Source of the DNA: Corynebacterium sphenisci DSM 44792
GTDB taxonomy: Bacteria > Actinomycetota > Actinomycetes > Mycobacteriales > Mycobacteriaceae
Assembly: GCF_001941505.1 (NCBI RefSeq)
Contig: NZ_CP009248.1
Coordinates: forward strand, 2,294,001 to 2,358,000
Length of the DNA: 64,000 bases
Direction of reading: 5' to 3'
Shown: one piece after another, positions 12,401 through 20,414 of the stretch
Position numbering within the stretch: position 1 is the stretch's first letter
Layout: each line of letters starts with the position of its first letter
Notes under the pieces: generated by a model
What the model was told of the DNA's origin: nothing
The model's input: only the letters and a program-made list of their open reading frames with translations
Databases searched by the model: none
Translations under genes and position numbers: made by a program

Positions 12401-13371
12401 CCATGGTCGCCGGCTACGAGCTCGGCGGCGGCTGGCTGCTGCTGGGCCGCACCCGGGTGGGCCGGCGGGCCTTCCTGGGCAATTCCGCGGTGGCCGGGCC
12501 GGGCCGCAAACTCGGCCGGGACTGCCTGGTGGCGGTGCTCTCCGCGGTGCCGCGCAAGGCCAAGGCGGGCACCAACTGGTGGGGCAGCCCCCCGGAGCGG
12601 ATGCGCCGGGTCGCCGCCGCCCCCGCCGGCGGGGGCCGGGCGCGCACCTACGCCCCGCCGCCGCGGCTGCGCGCCGCCCGGGCGGCGATCGAGCTGCTCC
12701 GGCTGGCCGCGCCGGCGGCCTCCCTGGCCTTGGCCACGCTCACCCTGGCCGGGCTGCACGCGGTGCTGCGCGCCGTCGCCGGCGCCGCCGGCGGCGGCGC
12801 GGGCGCGGTGCCGGCGGGCCTGGCGGCGGCCTGGCTGGTCGCGCCGGTGGCGCTGCTCGCCGCCGGCGGGGCGGCGGTGGCGGTGACCGTGGCGGTGAAA
12901 CGCGCCTGCGTGGGCGTGCACCGGCCCGGGGAGCATCCGCTGTACAGCCGCTACGTGTGGCTCGATGAGCTGCAGGACACCTTCGTGGAGGTGCTCGCCG
13001 CGCCCTGGTACCTCAACCCGGCCACCGGCACCGGCGGCCTCAACCGGGCGCTGCGCGCCCTCGGCGCGGACATCGGCCGCGGCGCCTGGCTGGAGAGCTA
13101 CTGGCTGCCGGAGGCGGATCTGTGCCGGATCGGGGAGGCGGCGACGGTGGGCCGGGGCTGCGTGGTGCAGACCCACCTCTTCCAGGACCGGGTGATGAGC
13201 CTGGACCGGGTGGAGCTGGCCGCCGGGGCGAGCCTGGGCCCGCATTCGGTGGCGCTGCCGGCCTCCCGGGTGGGCGCCGGGGCGAGCATCGGCCCGGGCT
13301 CGCTGGTGATGCGCGGGGACCGGGTGCCCGACGGCAGCCGCTGGGCGGGCAACCCGATCGCCCCGGCCTGA
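9418..13371 (+). CDS. Pls/PosA-family peptide synthetase, predicted poly-lysine synthetase
   Basis: 1317 residues, nearly the length I recall for epsilon-poly-L-lysine synthetase of Streptomyces albulus, with the same order of parts. Residues 1-500 are an adenylation domain (FTSGSTGRPKG, NTYGPTEATV, YRTGDQVRV, GRIDDQVKIGGRRIELGEV, catalytic Lys490 in RSSGKVDAE). A carrier domain follows, with the phosphopantetheine Ser544 in FFALGGTSLA. Then come three TM pairs (about 622-690, 841-922, 1081-1161), each followed by a hexapeptide-rich soluble domain opening with GEHP or GVHP. There is no ordinary condensation or thioesterase domain; in Pls the three soluble domains make the isopeptide bonds. 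My manual reading of the specificity pocket is D-A-E-S-I-G-T-V-V-K, close to the lysine code DAESIGSVCK. Family membership is firm; the lysine product is inference. Overlaps marR by four bases. Confidence 0.9.
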   Translation: MTGRVPDRYLRSAAAPAPRTLIDVLRATAAAHPQAAALDDGTAALTYAELLAEVDATAAWLAGLGIGRGDRLGVRLPSGSRGLYIAILATMACGAAYVPVDADDPDARAELVFAEAGVAGWFGPGGLHLDPARRARPAAAGPAAPRGPEPGDDCWIIFTSGSTGRPKGVAVTHRSAAAFVDAEAGLFLADHPEGPLGVDDRVLAGLSVAFDASCEEMWLAWRHGACLVPAPRALVRSGVDLGPWLISRGITVVSTVPTLAGLWPAEALDGVRLLIVGGEACPPELVDRLAGGGRELWNTYGPTEATVVASAARLRPGGGTPIGLPLAGWDLAVVDDAGAPVAPGEVGELLIGGVGLARYLDPAKDAAAYAPAPELGWARAYRTGDQVRVGDRGLEFVGRIDDQVKIGGRRIELGEVAAQLSALPGVTQATVLVRRTGAGEPVLVGYLGAGGDAAAVDPGDCRRLLRARLPAALVPRLHVMAELPTRSSGKVDAEALPWPLPAAEDPAAADLDPVAAWLSGIWAEVLSVPPPGADADFFALGGTSLAAATVIARIRRAAPEAAVKDLYDHPRLGRLAEELAARGLVDPAADPAAAPAGPVREIAPVPRRTRRIQAAAMVPLQLIRALKWLAWLAVLDWAAGAAGAPLAVGVPGWLAALLAVAFLTPLGTMPATAAVTRALTRGIRAGEHPRGGAVHLRLWAAERLADASGARDLAGAPWMTLYARALGARVGRGVSLHALPPVTGLLTLGERCSVEPETDLSGYWVDGDVVHVGPIEIGAEARVGARCTLLPGARVGAGAHVEAGSCVDGARRVRAGARWAGSPARPVGRPKHRFPDAPAPRRRYWAPIYAGTALLLALVPVAALAVAAAILGRAALARPEPAAALGAALAWTPVAAIAAFAGYAALTAALVRLLSAGLRPGVHPVRSATGWRAWAVERLMDAARTDLFPLYASSGTRAWFRLLGARVGRGAEISTTVGLPRFMDIRREAFLADDTMVAGYELGGGWLLLGRTRVGRRAFLGNSAVAGPGRKLGRDCLVAVLSAVPRKAKAGTNWWGSPPERMRRVAAAPAGGGRARTYAPPPRLRAARAAIELLRLAAPAASLALATLTLAGLHAVLRAVAGAAGGGAGAVPAGLAAAWLVAPVALLAAGGAAVAVTVAVKRACVGVHRPGEHPLYSRYVWLDELQDTFVEVLAAPWYLNPATGTGGLNRALRALGADIGRGAWLESYWLPEADLCRIGEAATVGRGCVVQTHLFQDRVMSLDRVELAAGASLGPHSVALPASRVGAGASIGPGSLVMRGDRVPDGSRWAGNPIAPA

Positions 13372-13409
13372 GCCGGCGGCGGCGCCGGAGGCGCCCGGCG
13401 GCGGGACGA

Positions 13410-13432
13410 TAGGCTGGATGAAGAGTATTCAT
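13410..13432 (+). promoter_or_regulatory. Promoter and possible operator of the GltB-like gene
   Basis: TAGGCT (13410-13415) fits a -10 element. Just downstream, over the expected start site, is the inverted repeat ATGAA-GAGTA-TTCAT (13418-13432) in an unusually A/T-rich patch. A ribosome site GAGAGG follows at about 13442. The binding protein is unknown. Confidence 0.35.
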
Positions 13433-13454
13433 TCACCAGCCCGAGAGGATCCCC

Positions 13455-15074
13455 ATGAGCCCCTCCCCCACCGGCGCCGGCCGCGGCCGGATCGCCCGGC
13501 GCGCCGCCGCCGCCCTCGGCGCCGGTGTCGCCGCGCTCGCGGTGCGCGACCGGTACCAGCCGCACCACTCCATCCTGCGCAACTACCCCGTGATCGGGCA
13601 CGCCCGGTACCTGCTGGAGGCGATCCGCCCGGAGATCCGGCAGTACTTCATCGAGGGCGAGGACGACGGCGGGCCCTTCACCCGGGATACCCGCAGCCTC
13701 ATCTACCGCCGGGCCAAGGGGGTCAGCGCGGAGACCGCCTTCGGCACCCGCAAGGACCTCTACACCGCCGGCTACGACCATTTCCTGCATTCGGCGAACC
13801 CGCATGAGCCGATCGAGGCCCCGGTGACGGTGACCGTGGGCGCCGCCAACGCCGGGGCCGACCCCGCCCCGGGGGAGACCTTCGAGGCGGCGCTGCTGAA
13901 CATCTCCTCGATGAGCTTCGGGGCGCTGTCCGGCCGGGCGGTGCGGGCGATGAACGCCGGCGCCGCCGCCGGCGGCTTCCTGCACGAGACCGGGGAGGGC
14001 GGGCTCACCGAGCATCACCTGGCCCATGGCGCGGACCTGATCTGGGAGATCGGCTCCGGCTACTTCGGCTGCCGCACCGCCGACGGCCGCCTGGACGAGG
14101 CCGAATTCGCCCGCAAGGCGGCGCTGCCCCAGGTCAAGGGGGTGCTGCTGAAGCTCAGCCAGGGGGCCAAACCCGGGATCGGCGGGGTGCTGCCCGGCCG
14201 GAAGGTCAACGCCGAGATCGCCGCGGCCCGCGGGGTGCCCGAGGGCGAGGACTGCGTCTCCCCGGCGGCGCACCCCGAATTCGACTCCCCGGCCGGGCTC
14301 ATCGCCTTCCTGCGCCGGTTGAAGGAGCTCGCCGGGGGCAAACCGGTGGGGATGAAGCTCTGCGCCGGCTCCCGGGTGGAGTTCCTGGGCATCTGCCGGG
14401 CCATGCGGGAGGCGGATTTCGCCCCGGACTGGATCGCCGTCGACGGCGCCGAGGGCGGCACCGGGGCCGCGCCCCTGGAGTACGAGGACCATGTCGGCAT
14501 GCCCCTGAAGAACGGGCTGATGATGGTGCACAACGCCCTGGTCGGCGCGGGCCTGCGGGACCGGGTGAAGATCGCCGCCTCCGGCAAGATCACCTCCGGG
14601 GCGGATATCGTCCGGGCGATCGCGCTGGGCGCGGACTTCACCAACGCCGCCCGGGCGATGATGATGGCCACCGGCTGCATCCAGGCCCGGCGCTGCAACA
14701 CGAACACCTGCCCGGTGGGGGTGGCCACCCAGAACCCGCGCCTGGAGCGGGCCATCGTGGTGCCGGAGAAGGCGGCGCGGGTGCGCCGCTACCAGGAGGC
14801 GACCATCGCCGGGGCGAAGCGGCTCATCGCCTCGATGGGCCTGGACTCCTTCGACGAGCTCAGCCCGCGCCATATCGTGCACCGGGTGCCCGCCGGCACC
14901 GGCGCCCCCGGCGACGACGTCTCCTACGACCGGCTCTACGACTGGCTGGCCCCGGGCGCGCTGCTCGACGGCACCGCCCCGGCGCCCTGGCTGGAGGACT
15001 GGGCCGACGCCCGGGCGGACGCCTTCGGCGAACCCGCGGCGCGGCCCGGACCGGCCGCCGCCGGCCTGGGCTGA
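13455..15074 (+). CDS. FMN-binding glutamate-synthase-related protein (GltB central domain)
   Basis: 539 residues. An N-terminal basic, Ala-rich segment (about 12-30) could be a membrane anchor. The rest matches the FMN/Fe-S synthase domain of the GltB large subunit: LNISSMSFGALSGRAVRAMN, ETGEGGLTEHHL, VKGVLLKLSQGAKPGIGG, WIAVDGAEGGTGAAPLEYEDH, and the cysteine cluster CIQARRCNTNTCPVG that holds a 3Fe-4S centre. The glutaminase domain and the beta-helix domain of true GltB are absent, so it should not be annotated as glutamate synthase; its substrate is unknown. It has its own promoter 83 bases after the synthetase. GAGAGG precedes the ATG. Confidence 0.88.
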   Translation: MSPSPTGAGRGRIARRAAAALGAGVAALAVRDRYQPHHSILRNYPVIGHARYLLEAIRPEIRQYFIEGEDDGGPFTRDTRSLIYRRAKGVSAETAFGTRKDLYTAGYDHFLHSANPHEPIEAPVTVTVGAANAGADPAPGETFEAALLNISSMSFGALSGRAVRAMNAGAAAGGFLHETGEGGLTEHHLAHGADLIWEIGSGYFGCRTADGRLDEAEFARKAALPQVKGVLLKLSQGAKPGIGGVLPGRKVNAEIAAARGVPEGEDCVSPAAHPEFDSPAGLIAFLRRLKELAGGKPVGMKLCAGSRVEFLGICRAMREADFAPDWIAVDGAEGGTGAAPLEYEDHVGMPLKNGLMMVHNALVGAGLRDRVKIAASGKITSGADIVRAIALGADFTNAARAMMMATGCIQARRCNTNTCPVGVATQNPRLERAIVVPEKAARVRRYQEATIAGAKRLIASMGLDSFDELSPRHIVHRVPAGTGAPGDDVSYDRLYDWLAPGALLDGTAPAPWLEDWADARADAFGEPAARPGPAAAGLG

Positions 15075-15101
15075 TCCGGCGCGGCCGCCGGCCGGGCGGG
15101 G

Positions 15102-16001
15102 TCAGTCCCCGATCTGGTCGCGGCCGCGCTTGACGATCAGCGGATCCGGTTTGCCGACGATCTCGTGGTCCTTGCCGGTGTACTCGAACTTGGACAGCAC
15201 GTAGCGGATCGCGTTGATCCGGGCGCGCTTCTTGTCATTGGACTTGATCGTGATCCACGGCGACTCGTCGGTGTCGGTGTAGCGGAACTGCTCCTCCTTG
15301 GCCCGGGTGTAGTCGTCCCAGCGGTCCAGGGAGGCCAGGTCCATCGGGGAGAGCTTCCACTGCCGCACCGGGTCGACCTGCCGGATCGCGAAGCGGGTGC
15401 GCTGCTCCTTCTGGGTCACCGAGAACCACAGCTTGGTGAGCGAGATCCCGGAGCCGAGGATCATGTTCTCCAGCATCGGCACCTCGCGGAGGAACTCGGC
15501 GTGCTGGGATTCGGTGCAGAAGCCCATCACCCGCTCCACCCCGGAGCGGTTGTACCAGGAGCGGTCGAAGAAGACGATCTCCCCGCCGCAGGGGAAGTGC
15601 TCGATGTAGCGCTGGAAGTACCAGGAGGTCGACTCCCGCGGGGAGGGCTTCTCCAGGGCGATGGTGCGCGCGCCGCGGGGGTTGAGGTGCTCGTTGAAGC
15701 GCTTGATGGTGCCGCCCTTGCCGGCGGCGTCGCGGCCCTCGAAGAGGATGATGTGCCGCTGGCCGGTGTCCTTGGTCCAGTTCTGCCACTTCAGCAGCTC
15801 GATCTGGAGCCGGCGCTTGGTGCGCTCGTACTCCTCGCGAGTCATCCGCTCGTCGTAGGGGTAGTCGTCGCGCCAGGTGTCCACGGGCGTGCCCTCGGGG
15901 GTGATCAGCATCGGATCATCCTCATCCGAGTCATCGACCACGTAGCCTTCCGTGGCTGCCAGATCGACGATGTGGAAATCCTCTTCCTTGGGTTCGGCCA
16001 T
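15102..16001 (-). CDS. ppk2: Polyphosphate kinase 2
   Basis: 299 residues, the usual length for a one-domain PPK2. The P-loop is EGRDAAGKGGTIKRFNEHLN; the lid and Walker B region is FFDRSWYNRSGVERVMGF; the ending KFEYTGKDHEIVGKPD is also typical. These enzymes transfer phosphate between polyphosphate and (d)NDPs. An acidic 40-residue N-terminus (EEDF, DDSDEDDP) precedes the core. TACGGT (16013-16008) lies six bases before the ATG and GGAGGC is too close to act as a ribosome site, so a leaderless mRNA is likely. Convergent with the GltB-like gene. Confidence 0.95.
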   Translation of the reverse strand: MAEPKEEDFHIVDLAATEGYVVDDSDEDDPMLITPEGTPVDTWRDDYPYDERMTREEYERTKRRLQIELLKWQNWTKDTGQRHIILFEGRDAAGKGGTIKRFNEHLNPRGARTIALEKPSPRESTSWYFQRYIEHFPCGGEIVFFDRSWYNRSGVERVMGFCTESQHAEFLREVPMLENMILGSGISLTKLWFSVTQKEQRTRFAIRQVDPVRQWKLSPMDLASLDRWDDYTRAKEEQFRYTDTDESPWITIKSNDKKRARINAIRYVLSKFEYTGKDHEIVGKPDPLIVKRGRDQIGD

Positions 16002-16169
16002 GCCTCCACCGTACCCCCATCGGGGGCGCGGATCCGCGCCATCGACGGCCAGGTCACCCCCGGTTGGCCGGGGCGGGTTCCCCCCGTCGCCCGGCCGGCC
16101 ACCCCCGCCGCGGGCACCCCCGCGGCCCGCGCCGGGCGCCGCCGCCGGCGGGCGCCGCCGCGCATGCCG

Positions 16170-16218
16170 CGGGGCCCGCGGCCGGGGCGCGCGGGAGGCG
16201 CCCCGGCCGCGGGCCCCG
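16170..16218 (-). terminator. Long perfect hairpin downstream of groEL
   Basis: A 21-base perfect inverted repeat (16170-16190 with 16198-16218) has a seven-base loop and lies 36 bases beyond the groEL stop. The rest of the 16002-16254 gap holds only the ppk2 promoter and C/G-rich sequence with no ORF I would support. Confidence 0.75.
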
Positions 16219-16254
16219 GGGGATATCGGGTGCCGCGCGGATCCGGCGGGGGGG

Positions 16255-18018
<1,764 letters not shown>

Positions 18019-18033
18019 TCACCGGCGCCATCG

Positions 18034-18060
18034 CTGGCACTTGATGATCGAGAGTGCTAG
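18034..18060. promoter_or_regulatory. CIRCE element 1 (HrcA operator)
   Basis: CTGGCACTT-N9-GAGTGCTAG. The right arm matches the consensus half-site GAGTGCTAA at eight of nine bases and the left arm is degenerate. The nine-base spacer is exactly that of CIRCE. It lies in the groEL leader just downstream of the -10. Confidence 0.7.
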
Positions 18061-18064
18061 CCCG

Positions 18065-18093
18065 TTTCTAGCACTCGGACCATCCGAGTGCAA
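18065..18093 (-). promoter_or_regulatory. groEL promoter overlapping CIRCE 2
   Basis: On the minus strand a -35 TTGCAC (18093-18088) and a -10 TAGAAA (18070-18065) are separated by 17 bases. This promoter is almost entirely covered by the second CIRCE element, as expected for repression by HrcA. Confidence 0.65.
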
Positions 18094-18094
18094 G
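18068..18094. promoter_or_regulatory. CIRCE element 2 (HrcA operator)
   Basis: CTAGCACTC-N9-GAGTGCAAG, close to the consensus TTAGCACTC-N9-GAGTGCTAA. It starts seven bases from element 1, placing two HrcA sites about 34 bases apart centre to centre. Confidence 0.85.
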
Positions 18095-18119
18095 GCGGCG
18101 GTCGCGGCGGCCGCGGGCC

Positions 18120-18125
18120 TACACT
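18120..18125 (+). promoter_or_regulatory. -10 element of the M20 peptidase gene (leaderless)
   Basis: TACACT lies seven bases before the ATG at 18133. It is about 26 bases from CIRCE element 2 on the divergent side, so HrcA could also touch this promoter. Confidence 0.6.
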
Positions 18126-18132
18126 CGCCCCC

Positions 18133-19515
18133 ATGAGCGACTTCGACTCCCCCGACGCCACCGCCGCCGCGCGCATCCGCGAGCTCGTCGCCGCCGACCT
18201 GGACCGGGTCCGCGCGGAACTCGCCGAGCTGGTGGCCATCCCCAGCGTGCACGACGACCCCGACCACCCCGGCGCCCCGGCGGAGGCCGCCGCCGCGGTC
18301 ACCCGGCTCTTCGCCGAGGCCGGGGTGGAGCTCGACGCGCACGAGACCGCGGACGGCTCCATCGCCCTGGTCGGCGAGCGCCCCGGCGCCCCCGGGGCGC
18401 CCACGGTGCTGCTGTACTCCCACTACGACGTGCAGCCCGCCGCCGACGCCGCCGCCTGGGGCTCCGACCCGTGGACGCTCACCGAACGCGGGGGCCGCTG
18501 GTACGGCCGCGGCACCGCCGACTGCAAGGGCAATATCGTGATGCACCTGGCGGCGCTGCGGGCGCTGGCCGCCGCCGGGGCGGACGCCCCCGCCCTCCGG
18601 GTGGTGGTGGAGGGCTCCGAGGAGCGCGGCGGGGCCGGGCTGGCGGATCTGCTCGCCCGCCGCCCGGAGCTCTTCGCCGCGGAGGTGATCCTGATCGCCG
18701 ACTGCGGCAACGTCGAGGTGGGCCGGCCCACCCTGCTGACCACCCTGCGGGGCTCCGCGGACGTCGACGTCACCGTGGCCACCCTGGACTCGCCGGTGCA
18801 CTCCGGCTCCTTCGGCGGCGCCGCCCCGGACGCGCTGGCCGCGCTGATCCGGCTGCTGGACTCGCTGCGCGACGAGCACGGCCGCACCCGGATCGACGAT
18901 CTGCCCGCCGGGGGCACCTGGGAGGGGCGGCCCTGGCCGGAGGCGGACTTCCGCGCCGACGCCGGGGTGCTCGACGGGGTGGGCCTGCTCGCCGACGACG
19001 CCGCCGGGGCGGCGGTGGCGGATCTGGTGTGGGCCCGGCCCGCGGTGACCGTCACCGGCATCGACTGCCCGCCGGCCACCGGCGCGGTCAACGCGGTGCC
19101 CGCCCGGGCCGCCGCCCGGGTGAACCTGCGGGTGCCCGCCGGGATGGACCCGGCCGCCGCCCAGGACGCCCTCGTCGCCCACCTGGAGCGGCGGGCCCCG
19201 GCGCACGCCCGGGTGGAGATCCGGCGCGATGAGCCGGCCCGGCCCTTCGCCGCCGACGTCACCGCCCCGGCGGTGCGGCTGCTCTCCGACTGCCTGGCCG
19301 CCGCCTACGGCCGGCCCACCGGCCACTCCGGCCAGGGCGGCTCCATCCCGCTGTGCGCGGATCTGCTGGCCGCCAACCCGGACGCGGAGCTGGCCCTGTT
19401 CGGGGTGGAGGAGCCGGCCTGCCGGATCCACTCCGCCGACGAGTCGGTGCACCCCGCCGAGATCCGGGACATCGCGGTGGCCGAGGCGCTGTTCCTCGCC
19501 GCCCTGGCCCGCTGA
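18133..19515 (+). CDS. M20-family dipeptidase/metallopeptidase
   Basis: 460-residue zinc peptidase of the M20/ArgE/CPG2 family. Metal-binding stretches are visible: [27 protein letters not shown] (the GRGxxDxKG motif), [12 protein letters not shown] (catalytic Glu) and [13 protein letters not shown]. Members hydrolyse dipeptides or N-acyl amino acids; substrate unknown. The start is set at the ATG at 18133 (MSDFDSPDA) because TACACT seven bases upstream predicts a leaderless mRNA; the ATG at 18088 lies inside the CIRCE region. Confidence 0.9.
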   Translation: MSDFDSPDATAAARIRELVAADLDRVRAELAELVAIPSVHDDPDHPGAPAEAAAAVTRLFAEAGVELDAHETADGSIALVGERPGAPGAPTVLLYSHYDVQPAADAAAWGSDPWTLTERGGRWYGRGTADCKGNIVMHLAALRALAAAGADAPALRVVVEGSEERGGAGLADLLARRPELFAAEVILIADCGNVEVGRPTLLTTLRGSADVDVTVATLDSPVHSGSFGGAAPDALAALIRLLDSLRDEHGRTRIDDLPAGGTWEGRPWPEADFRADAGVLDGVGLLADDAAGAAVADLVWARPAVTVTGIDCPPATGAVNAVPARAAARVNLRVPAGMDPAAAQDALVAHLERRAPAHARVEIRRDEPARPFAADVTAPAVRLLSDCLAAAYGRPTGHSGQGGSIPLCADLLAANPDAELALFGVEEPACRIHSADESVHPAEIRDIAVAEALFLAALAR

Positions 19516-19539
19516 TCGGGGGAGATGCGGCGGAACCGG

Positions 19540-19568
19540 TTGCACCGCCGCCGGGCCTGCTCTACGGT
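19540..19568 (+). promoter_or_regulatory. Promoter of the leader ORF/LeuA-domain gene
   Basis: A -35 TTGCAC (19540-19545), 17 bases and a -10 TACGGT (19563-19568). The first ATG of the small leader ORF (19576) is seven bases after the -10. Confidence 0.55.
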
Positions 19569-19575
19569 TGCCTGC

Positions 19576-19638
19576 ATGCAGATGAACATTCGACTTCGAG
19601 TAGCCGAGGCTACGCACCCCGGTGGAGGCCTGGACTGA
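19576..19638 (+). CDS. Possible 20-codon leader peptide
   Basis: A short frame encodes MQMNIRLRVAEATHPGGGLD and then TGA. Its ATG is at the predicted transcription start, so it could be translated as a leaderless ORF. The stop codon is the first base pair region of a hairpin (19637-19656). It ends 115 bases before the LeuA-domain gene. It has only two Leu codons, so classic leucine attenuation is not obvious; three Arg/Leu codons stand together (CGA CTT CGA). Whether it is translated is unproven. Confidence 0.35.
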   Translation: MQMNIRLRVAEATHPGGGLD

Positions 19639-19656
19639 CCCCCTCCACGCGGGGTC
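19637..19656 (+). promoter_or_regulatory. Hairpin 1 in the LeuA-domain leader
   Basis: GACCCC (19637-19642) pairs with GGGGTC (19651-19656) around an eight-base loop. It begins inside the stop codon of the leader ORF, where a ribosome would influence its folding. Confidence 0.4.
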
Positions 19657-19712
19657 CCTGGCCGTCACGACGCACCACGCAAGGGTTGGTCCGATCATCT
19701 CGAATCTGCACC

Positions 19713-19731
19713 GGCGCCGCCAGGCGGCGCC
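19713..19731 (+). promoter_or_regulatory. Hairpin 2 in the LeuA-domain leader
   Basis: GGCGCCGCC-A-GGCGGCGCC, perfect nine-base arms with almost no loop, lies 22 bases before the start codon and just ahead of the AAGGA ribosome site. It could terminate transcription or mask initiation. Confidence 0.45.
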
Positions 19732-19753
19732 CCTCATGAAGGACCGAAGCACG

Positions 19754-20329
19754 ATGTTCTCCACCCGCACCCGCAAATCCACCTCCACGTCCATGACCTT
19801 CGGCGCGGGCGCCCCGGCGCGCACCCGCGCCGCGGACCGGGACCAGCCGGCGGCGACCCGCACCTTCACCGAGGACCCGTTCCGGGCCCGGTTCGGCCAC
19901 CGGCTGCCCCGGGGGCTGCGCCAGGAGGCGCGCGGCATGGACTGGCGCACCTTCACCGCCACCTACTCCCCCACCGGCGGCCCCCTGGAGATCCGCGAGT
20001 TCACCGCGGTCAAGGGCCTGGCCGGGCGCTCCACCTTCAGCGCCACCATCACCACCGGGCGCGGCCTCGGCGGGGACCACGGCACCCGCACCCGCCGCGC
20101 CGAGGTCACCGCGATGGGCCCGGTCTCCGCGGTCACCAACCTGATGGCCGACGCCGGCTACCGGGTCGAGATCCTGGAGTTCCACCAGTTCGAGATCTTC
20201 GAGGCCACCGCGACCTTCATCTACGCGGCGCACAACAACTCCCGGGTCTGGACCATGGGCTTCGGGCAGACCCCCGAGGCCTCCACGATGACCGCGATGA
20301 CCTGCGCGGCCAACCGCCTGCACGGCTGA
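19754..20329 (+). CDS. Stand-alone LeuA-type regulatory (dimerisation) domain protein
   Basis: 191 residues. The C-terminal 110 residues resemble the allosteric domain of 2-isopropylmalate synthase: AEVTAMGPVSAVTNLMADAG, YRVEILEFHQFEIFEATATF, and the ending TPEASTMTAMTCAANRLHG, which parallels the GxGPVDA...VxxYxEH...GVGxDxxxxxASxxAxxSAxNR layout of LeuA. The catalytic TIM barrel is absent, so it cannot make isopropylmalate; a label of homocitrate or isopropylmalate synthase would be wrong. I start at ATG 19754 (MFSTRTRK), with AAGGA 10 bases upstream; ATG 19736 is an alternative. It may bind an amino acid or pair with a full LeuA encoded elsewhere. The upstream leader suggests regulated expression. 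Confidence 0.7.
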   Translation: MFSTRTRKSTSTSMTFGAGAPARTRAADRDQPAATRTFTEDPFRARFGHRLPRGLRQEARGMDWRTFTATYSPTGGPLEIREFTAVKGLAGRSTFSATITTGRGLGGDHGTRTRRAEVTAMGPVSAVTNLMADAGYRVEILEFHQFEIFEATATFIYAAHNNSRVWTMGFGQTPEASTMTAMTCAANRLHG

Positions 20330-20342
20330 GCGCCGACCGGAC

Positions 20343-20359
20343 CCCGGGTGCGCCCCGGG
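20343..20359. terminator. Terminator-like repeat between convergent genes
   Basis: CCCGGG (20343-20348) and CCCGGG (20354-20359) can form a short stem around a five-base loop between the LeuA-domain gene and the end of the polysaccharide operon. The stem is short, so the call is tentative. Confidence 0.3.
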
Positions 20360-20414
20360 TCGCCCCCGCCGGGCGGCCCGGGGCCTTCGGCGTCCCCGCC
20401 CCCCGCGCGCGGGC

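Noticed and set aside
9091..13245. 1384-codon minus-strand frame opposite the peptide synthetase
   Set aside because: Repetitive Gly/Ala/Arg/Pro translation; antisense of a protein-coding gene with recognisable domains on the plus strand.
13455..15074. Calling this gene gltB (glutamate synthase large subunit)
   Set aside because: The glutaminase and C-terminal beta-helix domains are absent and the length is about one third of GltB.
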